A stretch of 64,000 bases of DNA from Devosia yakushimensis (GCF_030159855.1 NZ_BSNG01000004.1:124001-188000), one strand, 5' to 3'; positions 34,131 through 43,103 are shown, counted from the first letter of the stretch. Numbers and translations: made by a program. Notes: generated from the sequence alone by a model not told the origin.

Positions 34131-34775
34131 GTGCTCAATCGCCGTTTGTTTATGATCGGTATGCCCCTCGCTCTGGCCGCCTGCACCACATCGCGCGCCC
34201 CGGTGGTCGAAGAGCCCCGCATCGATCCCTATTACCAGGCCATGTATGGCCCCGTTTATAACGAACCCTTCCCGATTGCCGCGATGGACCTGCGCCGCGT
34301 CGATCCGCAATGGTGGCGCCAGGAGGTTCCCTACATCACCTCCGAGCCCGTTGGCACCATCGTCGTCGATACCCCCGCTCGCTTCCTCTACCTGGTGCTC
34401 GAAGGCGGCCGCGCGCTGCGCTATGGCATCGGTGTCGGCAAGAGCGAAGCCCTGGTGTTCCGCGGCACTGCCACGATCGGCCGCAAGGCCCAGTGGCCGC
34501 GCTGGACGCCCACCCAGTCCATGATCAAGCGCGAGCCCGACCGCTACGGTCCCTATGCCGGCGGCATGGAAGGCGGCCCCACCAATCCGCTCGGCCCGCG
34601 TGCCCTCTATCTCTATAAGGGCGGCCGGGACACGCTCTTCCGCCTGCATGGCACGACCGAGCCCTATACCATCGGCACCAATGTTTCCTCGGGCTGCATC
34701 CGCCTGATGAACCAGGACATCCTCGATCTTTATGCCCGCGTCCCCACCGGCACGCGCGTCACGGTGATCAATTAA
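34131..34775 (+). CDS. Lipoprotein L,D-transpeptidase (YkuD domain)
   Basis: A 214-aa envelope enzyme. A lipoprotein signal peptide (MLNRRLFMIGMPLALAAC) has its lipobox LAAC ending at Cys18, so the mature protein is lipid-anchored. The YkuD catalytic domain (about 78-214) has His173 in FRLHGTTEP and the nucleophile Cys189 in SSGCIRL, with the invariant downstream Arg. It forms 3-3 cross-links in peptidoglycan or attaches outer-membrane proteins to it, as described for Hyphomicrobiales enzymes. The GTG start is chosen because it gives the lipoprotein signal and has AGGATT upstream; a longer frame lacks these. Confidence 0.92.
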   Translation: MLNRRLFMIGMPLALAACTTSRAPVVEEPRIDPYYQAMYGPVYNEPFPIAAMDLRRVDPQWWRQEVPYITSEPVGTIVVDTPARFLYLVLEGGRALRYGIGVGKSEALVFRGTATIGRKAQWPRWTPTQSMIKREPDRYGPYAGGMEGGPTNPLGPRALYLYKGGRDTLFRLHGTTEPYTIGTNVSSGCIRLMNQDILDLYARVPTGTRVTVIN

Positions 34776-34884
34776 GCTCCGCATTCGGGCCATTATCGCG
34801 ACAGCGGGGATCCTTGTTTCGGAATCCGTAGTCACCGAAAAAAAGATTGCCGCTGCCGCGACAATGGCCCGGAAAATTACAGAG

Positions 34885-34914
34885 AAGACCCGGCTCGAAA
34901 GAGCCGGGTCTTTT
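34885..34914 (+). terminator. Intrinsic terminator after the L,D-transpeptidase gene
   Basis: Perfect 12-bp stem AAGACCCGGCTC / GAGCCGGGTCTT with a GAAA tetraloop and T-run. It lies between convergent genes and may work in both directions. Confidence 0.9.
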
Positions 34915-34940
34915 GGTTTTGGGGCGGGAGCCGGGCTCCG

Positions 34941-35483
34941 CTAGAGGATATCCAACGCTGCGCCTTCAACCTCTATCGCCATTGGAAGGGTCAACGAGCG
35001 CCAGAATGGGAGCGGAGCAATGCCGATCGTGCGGGCGAGGTAGAGGGTCAGCGCCGTGCCATGCGTGACCAGAGCGACAGTGCCGTGGCCTGGCTCCAGA
35101 CCGCGCCTTACCGCACCCGAAAAGCGCTCGAAGACCTGGTCCGCCGTCTCTTCGCCGAAAACCAGCTCTTCGGGCTGGGCAAAGAACCGGGCGATGCTTG
35201 CCTCGAATTCGGGCCTTGGCAGATAGCCTGTATTTGCCCGCTCATGCTCGCGCAGGTCTCTGTCCAGGGTGAGCGGCAGCCGCAAAGCGGCGGCGATCGC
35301 CTCGCCGGTTTGGCGGGCCTTTGGCTCGTCGCTGGAGACCATTGCGGCTATTCCCCGATCGGTCAGCCGTTCGGCAAGCACGACCGCCGCCGCGTGGCCT
35401 TCTGCACTGAGCACCCAATCTTGGGCGGGCCGTGCTGAATCGATCAGCGGCATGCTGTGCCGGATAAGGACCAGCTTGGTCAT
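34941..35483 (-). CDS. Histidine phosphatase-family protein
   Basis: A 180-aa single-domain member of the phosphoglycerate-mutase-like superfamily. The N-terminal LIRHSMP (6-12) holds the phospho-accepting His9, with Ser in place of the usual Gly of RHG; the second catalytic His is in LVTHGTALTLYL near residue 147. Substrate cannot be inferred. ATG 35483 starts exactly at the first beta strand; the upstream frame would read through the infB terminator. It follows infB on the same strand but is separated from it by that terminator. Confidence 0.85.
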   Translation of the reverse strand: MTKLVLIRHSMPLIDSARPAQDWVLSAEGHAAAVVLAERLTDRGIAAMVSSDEPKARQTGEAIAAALRLPLTLDRDLREHERANTGYLPRPEFEASIARFFAQPEELVFGEETADQVFERFSGAVRRGLEPGHGTVALVTHGTALTLYLARTIGIAPLPFWRSLTLPMAIEVEGAALDIL

Positions 35484-35501
35484 TGGCGCCATCCCAAATG
35501 A

Positions 35502-35533
35502 GAAAGGGCGCAGCCGGTTGGCCACGCCCTTTG
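35502..35533 (-). terminator. Terminator of the rimP-nusA-ylxR-infB operon
   Basis: On the minus strand AAAGGGCGTGGCC-AACC-GGCTGCGCCCTTT forms a stem with two internal mismatches or wobbles, followed by CTC rather than a pure T-tract; 26 bp after the infB stop. Confidence 0.65.
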
Positions 35534-35558
35534 CTATATCGTGTCTGCCGCTCGCGCC

Positions 35559-38390
35559 TTACAGCGTCCGCTGCACCGTTTCGACGCGGAAGCATTCGAT
35601 GACGTCGCCCTGGCGGATGTCTTCGTAGTTTTCGAAGGCCATGCCGCATTCCTGGCCCATCTGCACTTCCTTGACTTCGTCCTTGAAGCGCTTGAGCGTC
35701 TTGAGCTTGCCTTCGTGGATGACGACGTTGTCGCGCAGCAGGCGCACGCCGGCGCCGCGTTCCACAATGCCCTCGGTGACCCGGCAACCGGCGACCTTGC
35801 CGACCTTGGTGATCGAGAAGACTTCCAGGATCTCGGCATAACCGATGAAGGTTTCGCGGCGCTCGGGCTTGAGCAGGCCGCTCATCGCCGATTTCACGTC
35901 ATCCACGAGATCGTAGATGATGTTGTAATAGCGGATCTCGATGCCGTCGCGGGTCGCCAGATCCTGGGCCTGCTTGTTGGCGCGCACGTTGAAGCCGATG
36001 ACGATGGCATTGGACGCCGCCGCCAGGGTCACGTCCGATTCGGTGATGCCGCCCACCCCGCTCATCAGGATCTGCGCCGACACTTCGTCGGTCGAGAGCT
36101 TGTTGAGCGAAGCAACGATGGCTTCAACCGAACCCTGCACGTCGCCCTTGATGATCAGCGGGAACTTGGAGATGCCGGCGATCTTGAGCTGATTCATCAT
36201 CTGCTCAAGGCTCGTCGCACCGCCCCCGGCCGTCTTTTCACGGATGGCGCGCTGACGATATTCGGTGACCTCGCGGGCACGGGCTTCGGTTTCCACCACC
36301 GAGAAGCGGTCGCCCGCGCTCGGCACACCGGTAAAGCCAAGCACTTCCACCGGAATGGAGGGACCGGCTTCCTTGACCTGCTCGCCCTTGTCATTGATCA
36401 GGGCGCGGACGCGGGCAAATTCGGTGCCGGCAACGAGAATGTCGCCGACATGGAGGGTACCGCGCTGCACCAGCACCGTCGCCACCGCACCGCGGCCGCG
36501 ATCGAGCTTGGCTTCGATGACCAGACCTTCGGCACGGCCGTCGCGGGCCACGCGCAGTTCGAGCACTTCGGCCTGCAGCAGAATGGTTTCGAGCAGCTTG
36601 TCGAGACCCGCCTGGGTCTTGGCCGACACTTCCACGTCGAGTACGTCGCCGCCCATCGATTCCACGAACACTTCGTGCTGCAGCAGCTCGGTGCGAACGC
36701 GGGTCGGATTGGCTTCGGGCTTGTCCATCTTGTTGATGGCCACGATGATCGGAACCCCAGCCGCCTTGGCATGCTTGATGGATTCGATGGTCTGGGGCAT
36801 CACGCCGTCATCGGCCGCCACCACCAGCACCGCGATATCGGTCGCCTGGGCGCCGCGGGCACGCATGGCGGTGAACGCCTCGTGGCCCGGGGTGTCAAGG
36901 AAGGTGATCTTGTGACCGTTCTTTTCGACCTGATAGGCGCCGATATGCTGGGTAATGCCGCCGGCTTCGCCGGAAACGACATTGGCCTCGCGGATCGCGT
37001 CGAGCAGGCTGGTCTTGCCGTGGTCGACGTGACCCATAATGGTCACCACCGGCGCACGATCGGTCAGATCCTCGGCCTTGTCGTCGGCCGGGATGTCATA
37101 GAGACCTTCTTCGACGTCCGCATCGGAAACGCGCTTGACCGTATGGCCCAGTTCGGCCGCGATCAGCTCGGCCGTATCGGCATCGAGCACATCGTTGATC
37201 GTGGCCATCTGGCCCTGCGCCATCAGCATCTTGATGACGGTAACGGAGCGTTCGGCCATGCGGTTGGCCAGCTCGCCCACCGTGATGGCTTCCGGAATGG
37301 TCACTTCGCGGCTGAGCTTGGGCGCGGTCTGCTGGTTGCGGCCCATCTTCTTGTCGCGGCGGCGGCGCATGGCGGCCAGCGAGGGACCGCGATCGCGATC
37401 GCTCTCTGTCGTGGCGCTGGCAACGGTCAGGCGGCCGCGGGCATTGCCCTCATCGTTACGGCGAACCGGGCGCTCGGGCGCAGCGCGCGAGGCGCGGCGG
37501 GCATTTTCGAGCTCGGCTTCCGAGGTCGGCCGGGTAACGGGCGCGCCGGTCCGGATCTTGCGGCCATCGGCCTCGCTGGGCGGGGCAGGGGGCACATTGC
37601 CGATCGGGGCCATGCCGGCACCAGCCGGACGGCGTTCGCCGGCCGGGCGGCCGGCAGTGCCCGAAGGACGAGCGCCGGGAGCACCAGGACGGGCGCCAGC
37701 GGTGCCCGGACGAATCAGCGCATTGGCACCGCGTTCGTTTTCAGGGCGCGTATTGCTGGGCCGTTCGGCCCGGGGCGGGCGCGGCGGCTGGCCTGGGCGG
37801 CCCGCTACGACACGCACGCTTGAGGGGCCGGCATTGCGCTGGGAGGCCGGAGTATAGGCCGGCGCGGCTTCCGCCTGCGGGGCCGCAGGCTCTTCCGGCT
37901 GCGGCTCGGCCACGGGGGCAGGGGTCGTTACAGGACCCGCTTCGGCCTCGGTGGCCTGGCGGCGTTCTTCTTCCTGACGTGCAGCTTCCTCGCGAATCTG
38001 GCGGCGGCGCGCATCTTCTTCGATGCGGCGGGCCTCTTCGGCGGCAAAGCGCTCACGATCCTCGCTCTGGCGGGCAGCGGCCAGCGCCAGGGCCTGGCGA
38101 CGGGCCTCCGATTCCGCGGCGGACAGGCCGAGCGGCGCCCGCTGCTGGGGTGCAGGGCGGCCCTGAGGCGGACGCCCCTGGCTTGGCGCACCCGACGATT
38201 GCGGGCGTTGCGGCACACCACTGGGAGCACCCGGCGTGGGGACGCGGCGGGTGCGCTTCTCGACGACCACTGTGCTGCGCGACGGTCCACGCGACATGCC
38301 GGGGCGATTGCCCAGACCCGGGCCCCCCTTGAGTGTCAGCGTCTTCTTGGCGCCAGTGTCGTCCGTGCGCTTGTCGTCGTTATCAGCCAT
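35559..38390 (-). CDS. infB: Translation initiation factor IF-2
   Basis: A 943-aa GTPase that places fMet-tRNA on the 30S subunit. The long N-terminal third (to about 340) is low-complexity: Pro/Arg/Gly-rich, with a charged RRIEEDARRRQIREEAARQEEERRQ helix, typical of alphaproteobacterial IF-2. The G domain has G1 GHVDHGKT at about 453-460, G3 DTPGHEAF and G4 NKMDK, followed by domains II, III and the tRNA-binding C2 domain. ATG 38390 is 14 bp after the ylxR stop. rbfA and truB, the usual downstream genes, are absent here. Confidence 0.98.
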   Translation of the reverse strand: MADNDDKRTDDTGAKKTLTLKGGPGLGNRPGMSRGPSRSTVVVEKRTRRVPTPGAPSGVPQRPQSSGAPSQGRPPQGRPAPQQRAPLGLSAAESEARRQALALAAARQSEDRERFAAEEARRIEEDARRRQIREEAARQEEERRQATEAEAGPVTTPAPVAEPQPEEPAAPQAEAAPAYTPASQRNAGPSSVRVVAGRPGQPPRPPRAERPSNTRPENERGANALIRPGTAGARPGAPGARPSGTAGRPAGERRPAGAGMAPIGNVPPAPPSEADGRKIRTGAPVTRPTSEAELENARRASRAAPERPVRRNDEGNARGRLTVASATTESDRDRGPSLAAMRRRRDKKMGRNQQTAPKLSREVTIPEAITVGELANRMAERSVTVIKMLMAQGQMATINDVLDADTAELIAAELGHTVKRVSDADVEEGLYDIPADDKAEDLTDRAPVVTIMGHVDHGKTSLLDAIREANVVSGEAGGITQHIGAYQVEKNGHKITFLDTPGHEAFTAMRARGAQATDIAVLVVAADDGVMPQTIESIKHAKAAGVPIIVAINKMDKPEANPTRVRTELLQHEVFVESMGGDVLDVEVSAKTQAGLDKLLETILLQAEVLELRVARDGRAEGLVIEAKLDRGRGAVATVLVQRGTLHVGDILVAGTEFARVRALINDKGEQVKEAGPSIPVEVLGFTGVPSAGDRFSVVETEARAREVTEYRQRAIREKTAGGGATSLEQMMNQLKIAGISKFPLIIKGDVQGSVEAIVASLNKLSTDEVSAQILMSGVGGITESDVTLAAASNAIVIGFNVRANKQAQDLATRDGIEIRYYNIIYDLVDDVKSAMSGLLKPERRETFIGYAEILEVFSITKVGKVAGCRVTEGIVERGAGVRLLRDNVVIHEGKLKTLKRFKDEVKEVQMGQECGMAFENYEDIRQGDVIECFRVETVQRTL

Positions 38391-38404
38391 ACTTCTCGCG
38401 TCTC

Positions 38405-39085
38405 TCAAACTTGTCCGTTCGGCAAAAGATCACCGTCAACCGCATGGCGGCCGGTGCCTTCATCCGTCGGTTTGGCGGTGTAGAGGGCCAGTCTTCGGGC
38501 CTTTTCTACCGCCGCTTGGGCTGCCGCCCCTTTCGTCAGGGCAGCATGTATCACATTTTCGAGCCCAAGTGCCAAACCCAATTGCTCGGAACTGAGCAAT
38601 TCGAAATGTGGCACGTCGAACCCCGAAATTCCCTCCTCGCGGGCCGCATGATGCAGGGCCTTCCAGGGCCCTACCATCTTGCTGCGCCCGTCGGCGGAGG
38701 CGTCTGTCGCGGTGATCAGTGCGATCAGATTGCCCGTTTCGAGCAAACCGCGCACCTTCATCGCGCCGCTGACGAACTGCCCGGCCTTTTTGGCCATGCT
38801 GAGCGCGCCCAGATAGCGCTGCACCAGCCGCAATTCGGTCAGTCCGGGCAGGTCCTCGGGCAAGCCTACCTCGGTCTTGAGGCTGCGCCCGAATACCTTC
38901 TTCTTGACAGCCTCGGCCACCGCATCGTGGCTGAGACTAATCCACACGCCCCGTCCCTCTGCTTTCGCTTCGGTATCGGGCACCAGCACCCCGTCGGGGC
39001 CGAGCACGAAGCGGATCAGTTCCGCCACGGGCTTTTCCGCCCGGGTCAGGGCGCACATGCGGGTGGTCTGGTCGCGCTGGGCCAT
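38405..39085 (-). CDS. YlxR (DUF448) / L7Ae-like RNA-binding fusion protein
   Basis: A 226-aa two-domain protein between nusA and infB. The N-terminal YlxR part (about 1-90) contains RMCALTRAEKPVAELIRFVLGPDG and GRGVWISLSHDAV. The C-terminal part (about 95-190) is an L7Ae/YlxQ-like domain (GALSMAKKAGQFVSGAMKV..., VPHFELLSSEQLGLALG). In Firmicutes these are separate genes ylxR and ylxQ; the fusion is normal for Alphaproteobacteria. It is an RNA-binding protein of the nusA-infB operon, exact role unknown. Gaps of 14 to 23 bp on either side imply cotranscription. Confidence 0.92.
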   Translation of the reverse strand: MAQRDQTTRMCALTRAEKPVAELIRFVLGPDGVLVPDTEAKAEGRGVWISLSHDAVAEAVKKKVFGRSLKTEVGLPEDLPGLTELRLVQRYLGALSMAKKAGQFVSGAMKVRGLLETGNLIALITATDASADGRSKMVGPWKALHHAAREEGISGFDVPHFELLSSEQLGLALGLENVIHAALTKGAAAQAAVEKARRLALYTAKPTDEGTGRHAVDGDLLPNGQV

Positions 39086-39108
39086 TGCCGCCCTCCGCCC
39101 CGAACCGA

Positions 39109-40707
39109 TCAGGCCGTGGCCTCTTCGCTGATTTCGCCGTCTTCGGCAACCGGCAGGTCTTCTTCATTGATCCAGCCGGCCTTGAGGCGGGCCTGCAGGA
39201 TCATGTCCTCGGCTTCCTCGCGGGACACGGGGAAATCCTTGAACGTGCCGTCAAAGCGCTTAGTCTCGCCATCCTTGCGTTCCGACCAGCCGACCAGGTC
39301 ATCGGAGGCGCAGCCGGCGAAGTCTTCCACCGTCTTGACGCCATCCTTGCCCAGGGCGACCAGCATGGCCGCGTTGAGGCCGGGGATCTCGTAGAGTTCG
39401 TCCTCGACGCCAAGCGCCTTGCGCTCTTCATCGAAAGCCCGGTCGATCTCGGCCAGATATTCGGCGGCGCGGTTCTGGATTTCGCCGGCCGTCTCTTCGT
39501 CAAAGCCTTCGATCGAGGCGATTTCATTGAGATCGATATAGGCCAGCTCCTCGACCGAGGAGAAGCCTTCCGAAGCCAATAGCTGGGCAACCATCTCGTC
39601 CACGTCAAGGGCATTCATGAACAAGGTCGAGCGTTCGGTGAATTCCTTCTGGCGGCGCTCGCTCTCTTCCTGTTCGGTCAGGATGTCGATATCCCAGCCG
39701 ATCAGCTGGCTTGCCAGGCGCACATTCTGCCCGCGGCGGCCAATGGCCAGCGACAGCTGCTCGTCGGGCACCACCACTTCGATGCGCTCGGCCTGCTCGT
39801 CCAGCACCACCTTGGCCACATCGGCCGGCTGCAATGCGGAGACGACGAGATCGGCAATCGAATCGGTCCAGGGAATGATATCGATCTTTTCGCCCTGCAA
39901 TTCGGCCACCACGGCCTGCACGCGGCTGCCGCGCATACCCACGCAAGCGCCGACCGGATCGATCGAGCTATCCGAGGAGGTCACGGCGATCTTGGCGCGC
40001 GAGCCCGGATCGCGGGCAATCGAGCGGATGGTGATCACGCCATCATAGATCTCGGGCACTTCCTGCATGAAGAGCTTGGCCATGAATTGCGGATGCGTGC
40101 GGCTGAGGAAAATCTGCGGGCCCCGCTGTTCGCGGCGCACGTCATAGACATAGGCGCGCACGCGATCGCCATAGCGGAACATTTCGCGCGGGATCAGCTC
40201 GTCGCGGCGGATAATGGCTTCGCCCCGGCCCAGATCGACGATCACATTGCCATATTCGACACGCTTGACGCTGCCGTTGACGATTTCGCCGATGCGGCCG
40301 AAATATTCTTCATACATGCGGTCGCGCTCGGCATCGCGCACCTTCTGCACGATGACCTGCTTGGCCGACTGGGCGGCAATGCGGCCGAATTCCATGGGCG
40401 GCAGCGGCTCGGTCAGGAAGTCGCCGATCTTGGCTTCGGGCGAGCGGGCCTGGGCCGTCTTGAGATCAACCTGGCGGCTGGTTTCCTCGACCTGGTCGAC
40501 GATTTCGAGCAGGCGCCACATGCGGGTTTCGCCCGAACGTGGGTTGATCTCGACCTTGATCTCGGTTTCTGCGCCATAGCGACCCTTGGCGGCCTTTTCC
40601 ATGGCGTCCTGCATCGCCTCGATCACAACCATACGGTCGATCGACTTTTCACGGGCAACGGCATCTGCGATCTGCAAAAGCTCGAGGCGGTTCGCGCTGA
40701 CTGCCAT
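39109..40707 (-). CDS. nusA: Transcription termination/antitermination protein NusA
   Basis: A 532-aa RNA polymerase-associated factor. The N-terminal domain (1-about 125) binds polymerase; S1 (about 135-200) contains the GSVKRVEYGNVIVDLGR segment; two KH domains follow with the diagnostic DPVGACVGMRGSRVQAVVAEL and LSLAIGRRGQNVRLASQL. The C-terminus carries two helix-hairpin-helix acidic-repeat modules (FSSVEELAYI..., VKTVEDFAG...). The ATG directly abuts the rimP stop (TAAATG). NusA itself could act on the attenuator in the rimP leader, a classic feedback route. Confidence 0.98.
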   Translation of the reverse strand: MAVSANRLELLQIADAVAREKSIDRMVVIEAMQDAMEKAAKGRYGAETEIKVEINPRSGETRMWRLLEIVDQVEETSRQVDLKTAQARSPEAKIGDFLTEPLPPMEFGRIAAQSAKQVIVQKVRDAERDRMYEEYFGRIGEIVNGSVKRVEYGNVIVDLGRGEAIIRRDELIPREMFRYGDRVRAYVYDVRREQRGPQIFLSRTHPQFMAKLFMQEVPEIYDGVITIRSIARDPGSRAKIAVTSSDSSIDPVGACVGMRGSRVQAVVAELQGEKIDIIPWTDSIADLVVSALQPADVAKVVLDEQAERIEVVVPDEQLSLAIGRRGQNVRLASQLIGWDIDILTEQEESERRQKEFTERSTLFMNALDVDEMVAQLLASEGFSSVEELAYIDLNEIASIEGFDEETAGEIQNRAAEYLAEIDRAFDEERKALGVEDELYEIPGLNAAMLVALGKDGVKTVEDFAGCASDDLVGWSERKDGETKRFDGTFKDFPVSREEAEDMILQARLKAGWINEEDLPVAEDGEISEEATA

Positions 40708-41331
40708 TTAATGTGTCTCCTTGGAGAAATCTTCGTCGTCATTGGCGGCGATTTCGACCGTCTCGGTCTCATCGTCGTCGATCGGGTGGAGTTCCTGGTC
40801 GAGCCGCGCCTTTTCCATCAGGGCGTCGGTCATCACCAATTTGGCGTCGGCCAGGGTGGTAAAGAGCAGGCGGTGGTCGGGATCGGTCCCGCCGGGGGCG
40901 TCGGGCAGGGTGATCGTCACTGCCTCGTCGTCGGTCGCCTTGATGAAGCCGCGGAAACGCTTGCGGCCATTGATCATGTCGCTGAGCTCGATCTTGGCTT
41001 CATGGCCGATATGGGCCTCGAAATCCCGCCGGCGCACCAGCGGCCGGTCGATGCCCGGCGAGCTGACTTCCAGATGGTATTCGCGATCGATCGGATCTTC
41101 GACGTCGAGGACCGGCGAGAGGTCCTTGGAAAGCGCTTCGCAATCCATGATGGTGAACCGAGCATTCTCGTCTTCCGCCATGATCTGCAACGTGCAGCCG
41201 TTCTCCTGGGTCACCTTGATGCGAACCAGCGAGAAGCCGAGATCGTTGGCGACCGGCTCGACAATGCGGGCGATCCGGGCTTCCAGGCCCGTCTCCTTGA
41301 TGTAGCGTTTCTCTGTGAGATCGAAACCCAT
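40708..41331 (-). CDS. rimP: Ribosome maturation factor RimP
   Basis: A 207-aa factor for 30S subunit maturation. The N-terminal domain includes EPVANDLGFSLVRIKVTQENG and the motif DCEALSKDLSPVLDVEDPIDREYHLEVSSPGIDRPL, the strongest RimP signature. A C-terminal SH3-like domain follows and an acidic tail (DDDETETVEIAANDDED) typical of this order. ATG 41331 has GAAGGG four bases upstream; earlier in-frame starts would lie within the leader hairpin. It is the first gene of the rimP-nusA-ylxR-infB operon. Confidence 0.97.
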   Translation of the reverse strand: MGFDLTEKRYIKETGLEARIARIVEPVANDLGFSLVRIKVTQENGCTLQIMAEDENARFTIMDCEALSKDLSPVLDVEDPIDREYHLEVSSPGIDRPLVRRRDFEAHIGHEAKIELSDMINGRKRFRGFIKATDDEAVTITLPDAPGGTDPDHRLLFTTLADAKLVMTDALMEKARLDQELHPIDDDETETVEIAANDDEDFSKETH

Positions 41332-41435
41332 GGGTCCCTTCGGATAATAAAAAAGAGCGGGGCCGGGCGGCTCCCACTCTGCAAACTGCCAGAGATGTTG
41401 GCCCTCTATATAGCGCCGTTGGCGCCACACCGCAA
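41332..41435 (-). promoter_or_regulatory. rimP operon promoter and leader attenuator
   Basis: On the minus strand: a sigma70-like promoter TTGCGG (41435-41430), 17-bp spacer, TATATA (41412-41407). The leader then holds CTCTG (41394-41390) able to pair with CAGAG (41381-41377). That second arm overlaps AGAGTGGG (41380-41373), the 5' arm of an intrinsic terminator pairing with CCCGCTCT (41361-41354) and followed by TTTTTT, only about 17 bp before the rimP ATG. Terminator and antiterminator are mutually exclusive. A rimP-leader of this kind has been described in other Proteobacteria (from memory). Confidence 0.68.
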
Positions 41436-41449
41436 GAGCGCCGCCACCG

Positions 41450-42115
41450 CTAGCGCTCCCAGGTCACGCTGCCGACATCGGCGCCCAGCTGTTCGAGCGT
41501 CCCGCGCAACTGGTCGACCATGGCATCGGGCCCGCAGAGATAGAAGCGTCCATCGAAGGCACCAACATGCCTGCGAAGGAAATCGGCATCGATCCGCTCC
41601 TGCAGCAGAGACGATTTCGGATCATTGGTCACTGTCCAGAGCGTTTCGAGCCCGGCCATGGCCTCGAACTCGTCCCGCAGGATGATATCCTTCTCGGTCT
41701 GGTTGGAAACGATCAGCCTATTGCCTGCAAGACCACCCTTGGCATGGAGCTGCCGCAGGATGGCGATGAATGGCGTCACGCCGGCGCCGCCGGCAATGAA
41801 GGTGCCGGCCCCTTTATATTGAATCGTTCCCCATACATCGCGCAGCAAGAGCCGGTCGCCCGCTTCCAGCCCCCAAAGGGCATTGGTCACGCCCGGATGG
41901 TCGCGATAGCTCTTGATGGTGAATTCGAGCGTGTCGTCATTTTGTAATGAGGTGAAGGTAAACGGCCGCTTCTGATCGCGCCAACCATCCTTGTCGATGG
42001 ACACTTCGGTGGCCTGGCCAGGGCCAAAGTGAAAATTTTTTGGTTTTTCGACGCGATAATGACGCACATTGTGGGTGACCATTTCGGTCTTCAAAATTGC
42101 GACGCTGATGGGCAT
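41450..42115 (-). CDS. Flavodoxin/ferredoxin reductase-like FAD-NAD(P) oxidoreductase
   Basis: A 221-aa single FNR module without an iron-sulfur domain. The FAD-binding barrel has KRPFTFTS (about 49-56, the RxYS/T-type motif); the NAD(P) domain has FIAGGAGVTPFIAILR (about 105-120) and YLCGPDAMV (about 191-199). It would transfer electrons between NAD(P)H and a carrier protein; the partner is not evident. It is a single gene whose stop lies just upstream of the rimP promoter, and it is divergent from the small secreted protein gene. Confidence 0.86.
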   Translation of the reverse strand: MPISVAILKTEMVTHNVRHYRVEKPKNFHFGPGQATEVSIDKDGWRDQKRPFTFTSLQNDDTLEFTIKSYRDHPGVTNALWGLEAGDRLLLRDVWGTIQYKGAGTFIAGGAGVTPFIAILRQLHAKGGLAGNRLIVSNQTEKDIILRDEFEAMAGLETLWTVTNDPKSSLLQERIDADFLRRHVGAFDGRFYLCGPDAMVDQLRGTLEQLGADVGSVTWER

Positions 42116-42373
42116 TTTCGGCTCCTTTGAGGGTTAAGCCGTGCCCTTCAAATTGGTTCCGGACACCCGCAAAGCCGCAGCATTGCTGATCGTGTTGGCG
42201 GCGAAACATGGTGGCGTCGAGGAAACCGAGTTACACCAGAACCCCTTGATTTCCCTGATAAAACCCTCTGAACGATTTTCCGAACTTCAAGGGGTCGGCG
42301 CAGCAATTTGATATCTTGTTGTTTGGCCGACGCGAGATCATTTCCAGAGTGTTCAAACGAAAGGAACACCAAA

Positions 42374-42661
42374 ATGATCAAGAACACAATGCTTGCCCTG
42401 GTTGCCGCTGCTGGTCTCGTTGGCGTGGCTCTTCCTGCTTATGCCAGCGATTCGCTGACCAGCTCGTTCGCCTCGCACAACAATGGCGGCTACAGCACCT
42501 GGGATGGCCAGGTTGACGTTGCCAAGCTGCGCGCCAACGGCATCAACGCCGTCTCTGCCGAAGAATGGAATGGTTATGTGCGTGCCTTCGTCGCTGACGA
42601 TGCCGGCCATCAGACCATGCAGTTCTTCGACCGCGACACCCTGGCTCCGGTCAACCTGTAA
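42374..42661 (+). CDS. Small secreted protein of unknown function
   Basis: A 95-aa protein with a clear signal peptide (MIKNTMLALVAAAGLVGVALPAYA, cleavage after residue 24), leaving about 71 residues in the periplasm or outside. The mature part reads as a soluble domain (GGYSTWDGQVDVAKLRANGINAVSAEEWNGYVRAFV...) with a hydrophobic C-terminal strand. No cysteines and no family I recognise. ATG 42374 follows AAAGGA. It has its own 258-bp upstream region (42116-42373), divergent from the flavin reductase, in which no regulatory motif was seen. Confidence 0.72.
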   Translation: MIKNTMLALVAAAGLVGVALPAYASDSLTSSFASHNNGGYSTWDGQVDVAKLRANGINAVSAEEWNGYVRAFVADDAGHQTMQFFDRDTLAPVNL

Positions 42662-42716
42662 TCGTGCCGGTCCCACTCCAGGCGCCGCCGGACTACCGGC
42701 GACGCCCGGATGCCCT

Positions 42717-43103
42717 TCAGCTGCTGGAGACCAGCCTTATCGCTGGTTCGCCGGCGGCCAGGTCGAAACGGTGCCGGGCCGCCTCCACCGCTACGCGGTT
42801 GCGGGCGGCAAACTGGCGCCAGCCATCGGCCAGCTGCAGCAATTCCTGGCCCAAAGCGGTCAATTCATAATCGACCCGGGGCGGAATGGTGGGGAATATG
42901 GTGCGCGAGACGAACCCGTCCCGCTCCAGTTCACGCAGGGTAATGGTCAGCGTCTTCTGCGAAATATCGCCGATGCCACGCCGCAGTTCACTGAACCGCC
43001 GTGTCTCGCTGCGCAATTGCATGACCACGACCAGGGTCCATTTGCCCGGCTTGACCACGAGCCGGTCTTCTTCAGCTTCGTGGCTGGCAGATAGTGCTGA
43101 CAT
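42717..43103 (-). CDS. HxlR-family transcriptional regulator
   Basis: A 128-aa winged-helix regulator. The HxlR core is evident: GKWTLVVVMQLRSETRRFSELRRGIGDISQKTLTITLRELERDGFVSRTIFPTIPPRVDYELTALGQEL. The conserved N-terminal Cys used by redox/formaldehyde-sensing members is missing (no Cys in the chosen frame), so it is probably not a thiol sensor. ATG 43103 has GAGG eight bases upstream. No obvious target gene is adjacent; the 203-bp gap to trmB (43104-43306) holds no gene. Confidence 0.87.
   Translation of the reverse strand: MSALSASHEAEEDRLVVKPGKWTLVVVMQLRSETRRFSELRRGIGDISQKTLTITLRELERDGFVSRTIFPTIPPRVDYELTALGQELLQLADGWRQFAARNRVAVEAARHRFDLAAGEPAIRLVSSS

Noticed and set aside
35541..37823. 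760-codon open frame antisense to infB
   Set aside because: infB has all G-domain motifs on the minus strand; the antisense frame has no ribosome-binding site or recognisable domain.
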